Shown piece after piece: positions 17,403 through 26,000 of a DNA stretch of 64,000 bases. The position numbers and the translations under genes are program-made. The DNA comes from [Clostridium] celerecrescens 18A (GTDB lineage Bacteria > Bacillota > Clostridia > Lachnospirales > Lachnospiraceae). Where the stretch lies: contig NZ_PGET01000001.1 of the NCBI RefSeq assembly GCF_002797975.1, positions 3,417,501 to 3,481,500 on the forward strand, in the 5' to 3' direction. Under the pieces are notes generated by a model. It was not told where the DNA came from, did no database searches, and worked only from the letters and a program-made list of their open reading frames with translations. Within the stretch, counting starts at the first letter, position 1, and each line of letters opens with the position of its first letter.

Positions 17403-18524
17403 ATGACAAACGAACAGCTACTTGAAAAAATCCATTTGGTTGTTGAAAAGCTGATGAATCTTGGAGGATATGACTATGACAAAGACAAGAGCGTCAGCAG
17501 CACTGATACAAAAAAGGGGCTTATCCAAAGAGATTTTGGCATAGAGGAATGGGACTGGCCCCAGGGAGTAGGACTGTATGGCTTATATAAACTCCAGGAA
17601 TTTTACGGAGACAGCCGGTATCTCCCATTCTTTGAGAGATGGTACAGCGGCCATCAGAAAAAGGGGCTTCCTTCTAAAAACATCAATACCACCGCTCCAT
17701 TTCTACCCCTGTCCTTTTTATTCCAAGGCCTTGATAATCCGGAGGAATATTACGATCTGTGCGTTCAAAGGGCGGACTGGCTCATCAACGAACTTCCAAA
17801 AACTCCGGATAACGGATTCCAGCATGTGACAAGCGCCATCGGAGACCGGGATGGCGTTAGTTTAAACAACGGACAGATCTGGGTTGACACGCTGTTCATG
17901 TCCGTACTTTTCTTAAACAGGATGGGATACATATCTGAGAACGCCCTTTGGAAAGACGAAGCTCTTCATCAGTTCCTGGTCCATATCAAATATCTCTTTG
18001 ATAAACAGACCGGCCTCTTCCACCACGGCTTCAGCTTTGAACGCATGGATAATTTCGGGGGCATCTTCTGGTGCAGAGGGAACTCCTGGTTTACTTACGG
18101 AATCATGGAATATCTAGATACCTGCGGAGACGGCTTAGACAAAGGGGTGAAAGCTTTCCTGACCGATACCTTTAAATCCCAGGCCTCCGCCCTTTTACGC
18201 CTTCAGTCCTCATCCGGTCTGTGGAATACCGTTCTCACCGATGATTCCAGCTACGGCGAAGTCTCCGGCTCTGCCGCCATTGCAGCCGGACTTTTAAGAG
18301 GTGTGAAAGCAGGAATACTTAACGGCTCGTATAAGGCAGCAGCTGACCGGGCAATTGAAGCCATTTGTGCTAATATTTCTGAAGATGGAACTGTGTTAAA
18401 TGTATCGGCAGGAACAGGAATCGGCATGGACTCCGGCCATTATAAGAACATCGCTATCATGCCCATGGCTTATGGACAGGCTCTTGCCCTGACCGCTCTG
18501 TGCGAGGCTCTGGAAAAGGAATAA
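17403..18524 (+). CDS. GH105 unsaturated rhamnogalacturonyl hydrolase, YteR/YesR-like
   Basis: A 373-residue cytoplasmic enzyme without signal peptide, predicted to remove the 4,5-unsaturated galacturonic acid from the end of rhamnogalacturonan I oligosaccharides left by lyases. The (alpha/alpha)6 barrel family GH105/GH88 is recognised from WDWPQGVGLYGLYK, the catalytic Asp in IWVDTLFM (near residue 161), and WCRGNSWFTYG. It follows the yesN-like gene by two bases and is the last gene before a strong terminator, so sensor, regulator and enzyme are co-expressed. Confidence 0.9.
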   Translation: MTNEQLLEKIHLVVEKLMNLGGYDYDKDKSVSSTDTKKGLIQRDFGIEEWDWPQGVGLYGLYKLQEFYGDSRYLPFFERWYSGHQKKGLPSKNINTTAPFLPLSFLFQGLDNPEEYYDLCVQRADWLINELPKTPDNGFQHVTSAIGDRDGVSLNNGQIWVDTLFMSVLFLNRMGYISENALWKDEALHQFLVHIKYLFDKQTGLFHHGFSFERMDNFGGIFWCRGNSWFTYGIMEYLDTCGDGLDKGVKAFLTDTFKSQASALLRLQSSSGLWNTVLTDDSSYGEVSGSAAIAAGLLRGVKAGILNGSYKAAADRAIEAICANISEDGTVLNVSAGTGIGMDSGHYKNIAIMPMAYGQALALTALCEALEKE

Positions 18525-18549
18525 CCCTACGGCAATGCTGCATGGAAAG

Positions 18550-18596
18550 AAAAGAAGGAACTTGGCTGTACTCTTGCCAAGTTCCTTCTTTTTGTG
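18550..18596 (+). terminator. Terminator of the yesM-yesN-GH105 operon
   Basis: A 17-bp stem (18550-18566 with 18576-18592; the right arm begins GCCAAGTTCC) encloses a 9-base loop and is followed by a T-rich tail. Confidence 0.92.
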
Positions 18597-18635
18597 TTTT
18601 TATACTTTTTTATAACCTTTGTCATTCTTATATCT

Positions 18636-19493
18636 CTAGGCTTCCCCCCCATCCTTTCTGTATTTTAACGGCGTCACATCCGTATGCTTTTTAAATACCC
18701 GTTCAAAATAGGTAATGCTTTCAAATCCAAGGATTTCTGATATTTCCGTAATAGAATACCCACTGTTTGCCAGTAATTCTTTCGCCTTTCTCACTCTGGC
18801 CAGGTTCCTGTATTCATTTACTGAAAACCCGGTAACCTCCCGGAAGATTCTGCTTAAATAGGATTTGCTGATAAAAAAGACCTCAGCCAGCTCCTCTAAG
18901 CTCTCACCTGTCTCGCAGTGAAGTGTTAAATATTCCGCTACCTCATGTACCTTTCCATGCTTTGCAGTCTGAACTGTCGGAGGCATCTCTTTAAGTACGG
19001 TCTTCTTCCTGCTGCGGTAGACCATCATTAATATCTGGGATAGTTTCAGCCTTACCATTATCTCATACCGCTCTCTCCGGTGAATCAGTTCCTCCGAAAT
19101 CCCCAGCAACAACCCCTTCATTTCTTCCCATTCCACCTGGGAAAGCCTGGCCACTCCATAATAATCTCCAAACAGCTTCTCAAGGGAAGAGACCCCTGCC
19201 TGCTTAAGCCATGGCTCCAGAACTCTTCCGCTTAGCTGGAGAAGGATCCTGTCATGCCTCCTGCTTCCAGCCTGGCTCGTCTTATGGACCTGTTCCCGGT
19301 TTACCAAAACTACATCCCCTGTTTTCACATAATAGGTTTCTTTTTCGATGAAATAGTAACGTTCCCCTTCCAGAAGAAAATAGAGTTCGTAGGTATCATG
19401 AAAATGTTTCATTGTCATGGAATATTCCTGGTCCCGGACCACCTCATCAATGGTGATTCCCTCCATGCTTTCCGAAAATATGGTTTTTTCCAT
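18636..19493 (-). CDS. AraC-family transcriptional regulator with cupin sensor domain
   Basis: A 285-residue one-component regulator. The N-terminal half is a cupin-like ligand domain (HFHDTYELYFLLEG, HK near VNREQVHKT). The C-terminal 100 residues hold two AraC helix-turn-helix motifs (FISKSYLSRIFREVTG and ILGFESITYFERVFKKH). ATG 19493 is chosen because GGAGG sits 5 bases upstream; a TTG at 19517 lacks such a site. It is divergent from the GH4 gene at 19657 with about 160 bases between, so it most likely controls that gene, probably sensing a uronate or its derivative. Confidence 0.9.
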   Translation of the reverse strand: MEKTIFSESMEGITIDEVVRDQEYSMTMKHFHDTYELYFLLEGERYYFIEKETYYVKTGDVVLVNREQVHKTSQAGSRRHDRILLQLSGRVLEPWLKQAGVSSLEKLFGDYYGVARLSQVEWEEMKGLLLGISEELIHRRERYEIMVRLKLSQILMMVYRSRKKTVLKEMPPTVQTAKHGKVHEVAEYLTLHCETGESLEELAEVFFISKSYLSRIFREVTGFSVNEYRNLARVRKAKELLANSGYSITEISEILGFESITYFERVFKKHTDVTPLKYRKDGGEA

Positions 19494-19572
19494 CCCTGCC
19501 TCCAAAATAGTAGCCAAAAGTATGATTTTATTAAAAAAAGACCCAATTATATAAGATTTTTAATACTATAAT

Positions 19573-19584
19573 CCATTATAATGG
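19573..19584. promoter_or_regulatory. Palindrome in the araC-GH4 intergenic region
   Basis: CCATTATAATGG is a perfect 12-bp palindrome containing TATAAT, 73 bases before the GH4 start. It may include the -10 element of that gene; no convincing -35 was found. Confidence 0.3.
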
Positions 19585-19656
19585 TACTAATATGAACTTG
19601 CAACAACAACCAAGAAACTTTTTACAGAATTATTCTTTTAACAGGAGGAAACCCTT

Positions 19657-21054
19657 ATGAAATATGCAAACAACAAAGTCAGCGATATTAATATCGCCTA
19701 TATCGGAGGCGGCTCCAGAGGCTGGGCCTGGACCTTTATGACGGATCTGTCCATGGACGATTCCTTGAGCGGAACGATCCGTTTATATGACATCGATGAG
19801 ACAGCCGCAAAAAACAATGAAATCATCGGCAACAAACTGACAAACAGAGAGGATACCACTGGAAAATGGAATTACGTCACCGCCTCCTCCTTAAAGGAAG
19901 CTTTAGCGGGCTGTGACTTTGCAGTTATCTCCATTCTCCCCGGAACCTTTGATGAGATGGATTCGGACGTTCATCTTCCTGAAAGGCTTGGCATCTACCA
20001 GTCCGTAGGTGATACCGCCGGTCCTGGAGGAATGGTTCGTGCCCTCCGCACCATCCCGATGTTTGTGACCATTGCTGAAGCAGTAAAAAAATATTCACCA
20101 AATGCCTGGATCATCAACTACACGAATCCAATGTCCCTTTGCGTAAAGACTCTCTATCATGTATTCCCTGAGATCAAGGCTTTCGGCTGCTGCCATGAGG
20201 TATTCGGAACCCAGAAGGTTTTAAAGGGAATCTGCGAAGAAACCTTCGGCTTTGAAAACGTTGACCGCCGGGACATCAATGTTAATGTTTTGGGAATCAA
20301 TCATTTCACCTGGTTTGACCAGGCTTCCTACAAGGGAATCGACTTATTCCCTGTTTACCGTGATTATATTGACGCTCACTACGAGGAAGGCTACAACGAA
20401 CCGGATAAGAACTGGGCAAACAACAGCTTTGAATGCGCTCACAGGGTGAAGTTTGATCTTTTCCGCCGTTATGGCCTGATCGCTGCTGCCGGTGACCGCC
20501 ACCTTGCAGAATTCATGCCCGGAAACGATTACCTAAAAGACCCGGAAACCGTAAAGAGCTGGAAATTCGGCCTCACTACCGTTGCCTGGAGAAAAGAGGA
20601 TTTAAAGAACCGTTTAGCTAAGAGCCACCGTCTTGCAGGGGGCGAAGAGGAAATTGAACTGAAAGCATCAGGAGAAGAAGGAATCCTTCTAATCAAAGCC
20701 TTATGCGGGCTTGAAAAAACTGTGAGCAATGTCAATATCCCCAATTCCTTCTTGCAAATTCCTAACCTGCCTGCAGAAGCCGTTGTTGAAACCAACGCTC
20801 TGTTTAGCCGGGACAGCATTAAACCGGTGGTAGCTGGCGCCATTCCGGAGAATGTCCTTGAACTGATCGAGCCACATGTTGCGAACCATCAGCGGATCCT
20901 TAAAGCCGCGCTCACTTATGACCGCTCCCTGGTATACGAAGCCTACTTAAACGATCCCCTGGTAAAAGACCGGGCAGGAGAAGAAGAAATCAAAAAGCTG
21001 GCAGACGATATGATCGAAAATACCCTGGCTAATCTGCCGGAGGGCTGGAAATAG
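19657..21054 (+). CDS. lplD: GH4 alpha-galacturonidase, LplD-like
   Basis: A 465-residue NAD- and metal-dependent glycosidase of family GH4. The Rossmann-type NAD site is IGGGSRGW (about residues 16-23). The metal/active-site motif is CHEV (179-182), the form reported for the GH4 alpha-galacturonidases of LplD type rather than alpha-glucosidases or alpha-galactosidases. NYTNPMS (154-160) and GINHFTWF (about 213-220) are further family motifs. The enzyme would release galacturonate from short pectin oligomers after the GH105 step. AGGAGG lies 9 bases upstream of the ATG. It is divergent from an AraC regulator and appears to be a single-gene unit. Confidence 0.9.
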   Translation: MKYANNKVSDINIAYIGGGSRGWAWTFMTDLSMDDSLSGTIRLYDIDETAAKNNEIIGNKLTNREDTTGKWNYVTASSLKEALAGCDFAVISILPGTFDEMDSDVHLPERLGIYQSVGDTAGPGGMVRALRTIPMFVTIAEAVKKYSPNAWIINYTNPMSLCVKTLYHVFPEIKAFGCCHEVFGTQKVLKGICEETFGFENVDRRDINVNVLGINHFTWFDQASYKGIDLFPVYRDYIDAHYEEGYNEPDKNWANNSFECAHRVKFDLFRRYGLIAAAGDRHLAEFMPGNDYLKDPETVKSWKFGLTTVAWRKEDLKNRLAKSHRLAGGEEEIELKASGEEGILLIKALCGLEKTVSNVNIPNSFLQIPNLPAEAVVETNALFSRDSIKPVVAGAIPENVLELIEPHVANHQRILKAALTYDRSLVYEAYLNDPLVKDRAGEEEIKKLADDMIENTLANLPEGWK

Positions 21055-21068
21055 TATTATAAAAATAA

Positions 21069-21142
21069 AGAGCTTCTGCAAAAAGCGAATCAAACATCAG
21101 ATACTATATCTGATACAGATTCTTATTTTTGCAGCAGCTCCT
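21069..21142. terminator. Bidirectional terminator between GH4 and the phosphodiesterase gene
   Basis: GAGCTTCTGCAAAAA (21070-21084) pairs with TTTTTGCAGCAGCTC (21126-21140), with one mismatch. A second internal hairpin is ATCAGATA/TATCTGAT. The minus strand has the better U-tract (TTTATTTTTATAAT), so it mainly serves the gene ending at 21208. Confidence 0.7.
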
Positions 21143-21207
21143 TCTTCTATTCTGAGCCATTGCCCCAATTGGTCTGGAGTAACCCGGCTTTTTACTTAAA
21201 TAGGCGT

Positions 21208-21699
21208 TTATTTCTCCAGAAATTTCAGGGTAAAATGTGCCTCCCCCTGCTCATCGATCTCCATAATCATGTAGGATGGCTTTCTCCCTTCCTGTCTGGG
21301 ATAAGAAAGGCTGCCCGGGTTTAAGATCGTGATCCCGTTATGTACCTCATAAAAAGGCCTGTGGGTATGACCGTACATGGCAATATCAATTCCTCTATCC
21401 GCCGCTTCCTGCTCCAGGCGCTCAACCCCAAGGGATACATTATAGTAATGACCATGGGTCAGCAAAGCCCGGTATTTCCCTATTACCACTTCCCTCTCCC
21501 GGTCCAAATCTGAGAAAAAATCATTGTTGCCAAGAATCATCTGAAGCTCACAGCCTGCGGGAATCCAGCCCGCTATTTTATCTTCGCTGCCTTCTGAGTC
21601 CCCCAGGTGGATCAGCATGTCCAGCGATTCGGTTTCTGCAATGATCTTATGTAAACTCTCATCTTTGCGGTGCGTATCACTGACAATCAGTATTTTCAT
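21208..21699 (-). CDS. MJ0936/YfcE-family metallophosphodiesterase (YsnB-like)
   Basis: A 163-residue calcineurin-like phosphodiesterase. Metal-binding motifs are SDTH (residues 7-10), HLGDSEG (about 35-41), LGNND (about 56-60), THGHYYNV (about 81-88) and YGHTHRP (about 112-118). Its ATG overlaps the TAA of the RdgB gene by one base (TAATG), so the two are translationally coupled. The same pairing (ysnA-ysnB) occurs in Bacillus. The natural substrate of this family is not settled; activity on bis-p-nitrophenyl phosphate is typical in vitro. Confidence 0.9.
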   Translation of the reverse strand: MKILIVSDTHRKDESLHKIIAETESLDMLIHLGDSEGSEDKIAGWIPAGCELQMILGNNDFFSDLDREREVVIGKYRALLTHGHYYNVSLGVERLEQEAADRGIDIAMYGHTHRPFYEVHNGITILNPGSLSYPRQEGRKPSYMIMEIDEQGEAHFTLKFLEK

Positions 21700-22313
21700 T
21701 ATTCTCTCCCTCCTGTAAAAGTTTCTTTAAGCCGGCCTTTCATGGCCTCCAGAGCCTTTCCGCGGTGGCTGATCTTATTCTTTTGTTCCATGGTAAGCTG
21801 GGCGCTGGTTACTCCGAATTCCGGTATATAGAGGATGGGATCATAGCCAAAGCCTTCCTTTCCGGCAGGCTGGTCAGCCAGAAGCCCTTCCATGGATTCT
21901 TCCGTATGGAGCACCGTTCCATCAGGCAGCACTGCAGCGATATTGCAGACAAAACGGGCACTTCTTTCTTCCCCCTTTGCATGGGCAGCTCTGTCGAGGA
22001 TATTCTGATTTTTGATCTCATAGGAAGTGTCCTCTCCCATATATCTGGCAGAAAGGATCCCAGGCTCTCCATTTAAGCAGTCCACTACCAGGCCGGAATC
22101 ATCGGCAAGCACGATTCCTCCGGTTCTTTTCCACACTGCCCTGGCCTTTATCTCCGCGTTTTCCCCAAAAGTAGCTCCATCTTCCACAATATCAAGGCTT
22201 GCACCGGCCTCTTTCATGGAGAGGATCTCCATTCCTAAGTCTTTTAGGATCTCCCTGATCTCCCGCATTTTGCCTTCATTTCCTGTAGCAAATACGATCT
22301 TTTTATCGTTCAT
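21699..22313 (-). CDS. rdgB: XTP/dITP diphosphatase (RdgB/HAM1 family)
   Basis: A 204-residue house-cleaning pyrophosphatase that removes non-canonical purine nucleotides (ITP, dITP, XTP) before incorporation into nucleic acids. Family motifs are ATGNEGK (residues 9-15), LADDSGL (about 69-75), GEPGILSARY (about 81-90), EGFGYDPIL (about 152-160) and KISHRGKAL (about 180-188). The length is normal for the family. The gene sits in a leftward operon between a papain-like protease and the YsnB-like phosphodiesterase. Confidence 0.95.
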   Translation of the reverse strand: MNDKKIVFATGNEGKMREIREILKDLGMEILSMKEAGASLDIVEDGATFGENAEIKARAVWKRTGGIVLADDSGLVVDCLNGEPGILSARYMGEDTSYEIKNQNILDRAAHAKGEERSARFVCNIAAVLPDGTVLHTEESMEGLLADQPAGKEGFGYDPILYIPEFGVTSAQLTMEQKNKISHRGKALEAMKGRLKETFTGGRE

Positions 22314-22338
22314 CTATTCCGTCCTCCATAAAACGTTT

Positions 22339-23721
22339 TCACCGGTCTTTTGTGTATGCCTTTAAGCACAGGTTACACCTTTTCTCTTCCGCCCGTTCCC
22401 ATGTTATGCCATCAGCACTGATATAGCCTTCTCCGTCTGCGACATTGACAAAGGTACGTCCATCCCCCGCGTCATACTCAATGGCAGCAGGATGAACAGC
22501 ATCCGGAGTAGTAATCTTTACGATAACCGCAAAACGTTCCCCTGGGGAAAGCTCTAAGTCTTCCCCATGATTTCCCATAAGGGGCACCGTATAGTATCCT
22601 CCATAGTCAAAGCTTCCCCTGGAAAGAAGAACTTTACGGTCAAAATCCTGACCTTCCAAAATATCGGATTCTGTCCCCGCATGACGAACTATATAAACCT
22701 CATAGGAAGTGTGGGGACCTGTAGCATAGAAGCCTGCCGCTAAAAGGCTCTGGGAGGTTCCGGACTCGTAAACATTAGAAAACCACATGGTATCTTCTCC
22801 ATATCCCAGCTGGCCGACCCAGCCCCGGAGATCCGACTGATAAATGTGGTCATAATTGTCCGTATCTTCCACAGCCGTATAAACAATGTTATTTCTTCCA
22901 ATATTGGAATCATAATAGGATACATAAAAATATCCCTGGTCTCCAAATCCATCTCCCCAGCTGTTCATACAGATAAATGCTCCATCTCCCTGAACTTCCC
23001 CATGAAAGTTCTCCTTCGGATATGCATCGTCCCAGCCAATGATCACAGAATCATGGTTCGGAGGCTCTGTACCAGTGTGGCAATAGGCGTAGGCCTCCTG
23101 GTTATAAGACTCAGACCGGAAGTCCCCTTCCGCAAGGGAAGTATAAAGGGAACTTTGAACCCCGCCATACATAAGAACTGCTTGTTTAATTTTATCAAAA
23201 TCTTTATCTGGCAGGATCTGAATCTCCTGAACATGCTTAACCGCGTTTAAGCCATCGGGGGAGATGTCGTCGCCGTATGGGTCGTCTGATTCCAATACCG
23301 GTCCTCTCCATGACAACAGATAGGCCATGGACATGGTATATTCCCCGCCCTCTTCCTGGGGAATGCAAAACCCATTGTTCAAAGACATATGATCTTCCGA
23401 AAATTCATAGCTTCCACCGGGAAGCAAGGCTGCCTCCAGGGCCTGCAGCGAGGCAAAAGCCCAACAGGTTCCAATGGAACCCTGGTTTTTCACAGAAGGA
23501 ACCCGGCCTTCCTTTCTCCCATCATAAAAGGCCGGGAGCTGTTCGTTTATCATTTCCGATTTCGATGACACTTCCCGGCTGTTCGCCTGTGCACTTCCCG
23601 GCTCTTTGAAGTAATCCTGGCCTGCTTTATTCGCCGGAATAGTTGCCAGATTTGGAATCCGGTATCCTGCAGAAAAACAAATGATCATCAGAAATAGGAA
23701 AAACCATCCTTTACTCTTCAA
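22339..23721 (-). CDS. Secreted papain-like (C1A) cysteine protease with C-terminal beta domain
   Basis: A 460-residue protein with an N-terminal signal peptide (hydrophobic residues 6-20). The catalytic residues of papain proteases are present: Gln80 and Cys86 in QGSIGTCWAFAS, His223 in NHDSVIIGWDD, and Asn253 in NSWGDGFGDQGYF. The last 170 residues form a separate region resembling the lectin-like domain found in clostridial C1A proteases. Start is TTG 23721 with AAGGAG six bases upstream. It lies in an operon with housekeeping RNA and nucleotide enzymes, an unexpected place for a secreted protease. The substrate is unknown. Confidence 0.87.
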   Translation of the reverse strand: MKSKGWFFLFLMIICFSAGYRIPNLATIPANKAGQDYFKEPGSAQANSREVSSKSEMINEQLPAFYDGRKEGRVPSVKNQGSIGTCWAFASLQALEAALLPGGSYEFSEDHMSLNNGFCIPQEEGGEYTMSMAYLLSWRGPVLESDDPYGDDISPDGLNAVKHVQEIQILPDKDFDKIKQAVLMYGGVQSSLYTSLAEGDFRSESYNQEAYAYCHTGTEPPNHDSVIIGWDDAYPKENFHGEVQGDGAFICMNSWGDGFGDQGYFYVSYYDSNIGRNNIVYTAVEDTDNYDHIYQSDLRGWVGQLGYGEDTMWFSNVYESGTSQSLLAAGFYATGPHTSYEVYIVRHAGTESDILEGQDFDRKVLLSRGSFDYGGYYTVPLMGNHGEDLELSPGERFAVIVKITTPDAVHPAAIEYDAGDGRTFVNVADGEGYISADGITWERAEEKRCNLCLKAYTKDR

Positions 23722-23744
23722 CCGAATCTCCTTTTCTTTAAGAA

Positions 23745-23771
23745 AGTTCGATTCGCCTTCCGCTCATCGAA
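23745..23771. repeat. Inverted-repeat element, copy 1
   Basis: AGTTCGATTCGCCT, a short spacer and GCTCATCGAA, overlapping the end of the THUMP methyltransferase gene. It differs from the copy at 46899-46926 mainly in the loop. Confidence 0.35.
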
Positions 23772-24912
23772 GCCTTGGGGGCTTTGGCCCCATAAACTGA
23801 TAGAAATAGGTTTTCATCATACCATTATAAATTTTCCGGTTTTTATCCGCCTTTCTGCCGATGTATTTCTCAGCCTCCTCATAGGCAGTGATCATATACA
23901 GGGACCAGGCATCAAGAGCCTTATACCGTTCTCCAATCTGCCGGTACAGCTCCGGTAAATTCTTCTTTTCCTCAATTCGTTCTCCATAAGGGGGATTCGT
24001 AATAATAAAACCGTACTTTTTGGGATGACTTAAGGCAGTCAGGGGTCTTTGCTGAAAGTGGATCATGTGATCTACTCCGGCTGACTCTGCGTTAGCTCTG
24101 GCAGCCTTTACTATCTCACCGTCTATGTCATAGCCCTGTATGTCGACTTTGACATTTGAATCCAAAAGATCGTTTGCCTCATCCATTGTCTCATACCAGC
24201 ACTTCCTTGGAATCAGGTTTTTCCAGTCTTCGGCAAGGAAGGAACGGTTCATGCCCGGGGCCATGTTGGCCGCCATCATGGCCGCTTCGATCACAAAGGT
24301 CCCGCTTCCGCAGAAAGGATCGACAAGAATCCGGTCCTTGTTCCATGGAGTCAGCATGATAAGGGCCGCAGCGAGGGTTTCCGTGATCGGAGCCTTGCTG
24401 GTTAATGTGCGGTATCCTCTCTTATGGAGAGAATCTCCCGTGGTATCGATGCCAACGGTCACTTCATCCTTATGGAGGAATACCCGCAGAGGATAGCTGC
24501 TTCCGGTCTCTGGAAACCACTCTACACCATAAGCCCCTTTTAACCGTTCCACCATGGCTTTCTTCATAATGGACTGGATGTCTGAGGGGCTGAATAATTT
24601 ACTTTTAATTGAGGAAGCTTTGGCGACCCAAAACTTCCCATCCTGAGGAATAAAATCTTCCCAGCAAACTGCCTTAGTACCCTGAAAAAGCTCTTCAAAG
24701 GATTCTGCATGAAAGCTTCCTACTTTTAGTAGAACTCTTTCTGCTGTACGAAGAAATACATTCGCACGACAGATGGCCTCATCATCTCCAATAAAGGTAA
24801 CCCTTCCGTCTTCTACTGATGCAATGTCATAGCCAAGATCCGTGATCTCTCTTTTTAATACCGCTTCCATGCCGAAATGACAGGGGGCGATCAGCTCAAA
24901 TGTTTTTTTCAC
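23764..24912 (-). CDS. THUMP-domain 23S rRNA (guanine-N2) methyltransferase, RlmL/YpsC-like
   Basis: A 382-residue SAM-dependent RNA methyltransferase. An N-terminal ferredoxin-like region and THUMP domain (about 1-160) are followed by a Rossmann methyltransferase domain with DPFCGSGTFVIEAA (SAM site, about 197-210) and the catalytic NPPYGER (about 305-311). The length fits the Firmicutes YpsC family, homologous to the N2-guanine methyltransferase half of E. coli RlmL. The start is GTG 24912. It follows the upstream phosphodiesterase stop by one base, with the AGGAG site inside that gene. Confidence 0.92.
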   Translation of the reverse strand: MKKTFELIAPCHFGMEAVLKREITDLGYDIASVEDGRVTFIGDDEAICRANVFLRTAERVLLKVGSFHAESFEELFQGTKAVCWEDFIPQDGKFWVAKASSIKSKLFSPSDIQSIMKKAMVERLKGAYGVEWFPETGSSYPLRVFLHKDEVTVGIDTTGDSLHKRGYRTLTSKAPITETLAAALIMLTPWNKDRILVDPFCGSGTFVIEAAMMAANMAPGMNRSFLAEDWKNLIPRKCWYETMDEANDLLDSNVKVDIQGYDIDGEIVKAARANAESAGVDHMIHFQQRPLTALSHPKKYGFIITNPPYGERIEEKKNLPELYRQIGERYKALDAWSLYMITAYEEAEKYIGRKADKNRKIYNGMMKTYFYQFMGPKPPRLR

Positions 24913-24913
24913 T

Positions 24914-25462
24914 TTATTCTCCTAAGTTCATCTCTTTAATTACATTTCCGTCGAAATCCATGACACGAAACACCTTATCCTCCAGCATACCGTAAGTAGG
25001 AGGATTACCGCCCTTTGGAATGGAAACAGAGCCTGGATTTAATATGGTAATATCTCCAAAACGCTCTGCTGTCAGGATATGAGTGTGCCCATGAAGCAAG
25101 ATGTCTCCCTTTTGTAACGGAGGGAGGTTTTCCTGATTGTAAATATGCCCATGGGTGGCGTATATTGTCTGGCCGGAGACGGCAAGCAGGGCATAATCCC
25201 CAAGAATAGGAAATTCCAATACCATCTGATCCACTTCTGTGTCACAATTTCCCCTTACACTATAGATCTGGTCTTTGCAGTCATTTAGCATGGATATCAC
25301 CTCTTTAGGGGCATATTCCCTTGGAAGGTCATTTCTGGGGCCATGATAAAGAATGTCTCCTAATAGGATCAGCCTGCCAGCTCCGGAAGTTTTATATACA
25401 TCTAACAGCTTCCTGCAATAATAGGCAGAACCATGTATGTCGGAAGCAATCATATATTTCAT
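24914..25462 (-). CDS. yfcE: YfcE-family phosphodiesterase
   Basis: A 182-residue calcineurin-like metallophosphodiesterase. Motifs are SDIHGS (residues 7-12), LGDILYHGPRND (about 35-46), VRGNCD (about 69-74), THGH (about 108-111) and LHGHTH (about 128-133). The combination with YHGPRN is typical for YfcE rather than YsnB. It is the first gene of a five-gene leftward operon that also ends with a member of the same superfamily. Confidence 0.9.
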   Translation of the reverse strand: MKYMIASDIHGSAYYCRKLLDVYKTSGAGRLILLGDILYHGPRNDLPREYAPKEVISMLNDCKDQIYSVRGNCDTEVDQMVLEFPILGDYALLAVSGQTIYATHGHIYNQENLPPLQKGDILLHGHTHILTAERFGDITILNPGSVSIPKGGNPPTYGMLEDKVFRVMDFDGNVIKEMNLGE

Positions 25463-25534
25463 AGGTTGTTTTCTCCTTTTGTATTTAATAGGTATATTTT
25501 AAGGCTAGCGGGGTATTTCTGTCAATGAATTTAC

Positions 25535-25843
25535 CTATCCGCGAACCATATATTTTCCTTTGTAATAAGTGATTCCATTGGCTATATTGACTACATTATA
25601 TCCAGACTGCTCCAAATTTCTGCAGACGATCATGCTTTGTCCGCCCCTGGAACAGTAAATAATCAAAAGTTTATCCTTTGGCAAGCTGCTCACCCAACGA
25701 TCCATATTTTCATATGGCAGATTTACCGCTCCCCGAATGTGGGACTGCCTGTAGGATGATTGACTGCGAAGATCTATAATCATAATATCACTATAGTAAT
25801 CGATATAGTGATCGATTTCCCAAATCGGTATGGTCCTGAACAT
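25535..25843 (-). CDS. Single-domain rhodanese-like protein
   Basis: A 102-residue rhodanese domain. The active-site loop is CSRGGQS (Cys about residue 67), so it should be able to hold a persulfide. IIDLRSQSSYRQSHIRGAVNLP is the usual substrate-side motif. ATG 25843 is chosen because AGGTGA lies just upstream; the frame is open 28 codons further without a good site. It may move sulfur or act as an arsenate- or phosphatase-like protein; its context gives no pathway. Confidence 0.85.
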   Translation of the reverse strand: MFRTIPIWEIDHYIDYYSDIMIIDLRSQSSYRQSHIRGAVNLPYENMDRWVSSLPKDKLLIIYCSRGGQSMIVCRNLEQSGYNVVNIANGITYYKGKYMVRG

Positions 25844-25923
25844 ACTATCACCTGTCCTTTCTAGTAATAATATATTCCATATTTTCAGGATTGCGAAAAT
25901 CTTATAGGAACAGGAAGATTTCA

Positions 25924-25966
25924 ACAAAAAAACGCAGGAAAGGACCTCTTTGTCACTTTCCCGCGC
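25924..25966 (-). terminator. Terminator of the low-complexity protein gene
   Basis: On the minus strand CGCGGGAAAG pairs with CTTTCCTGCG (one G-U pair) and is followed by seven T. Confidence 0.75.
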
Positions 25967-26000
25967 CTTTTCTCTAGAACAATTAGATCAACTTCCGTTA

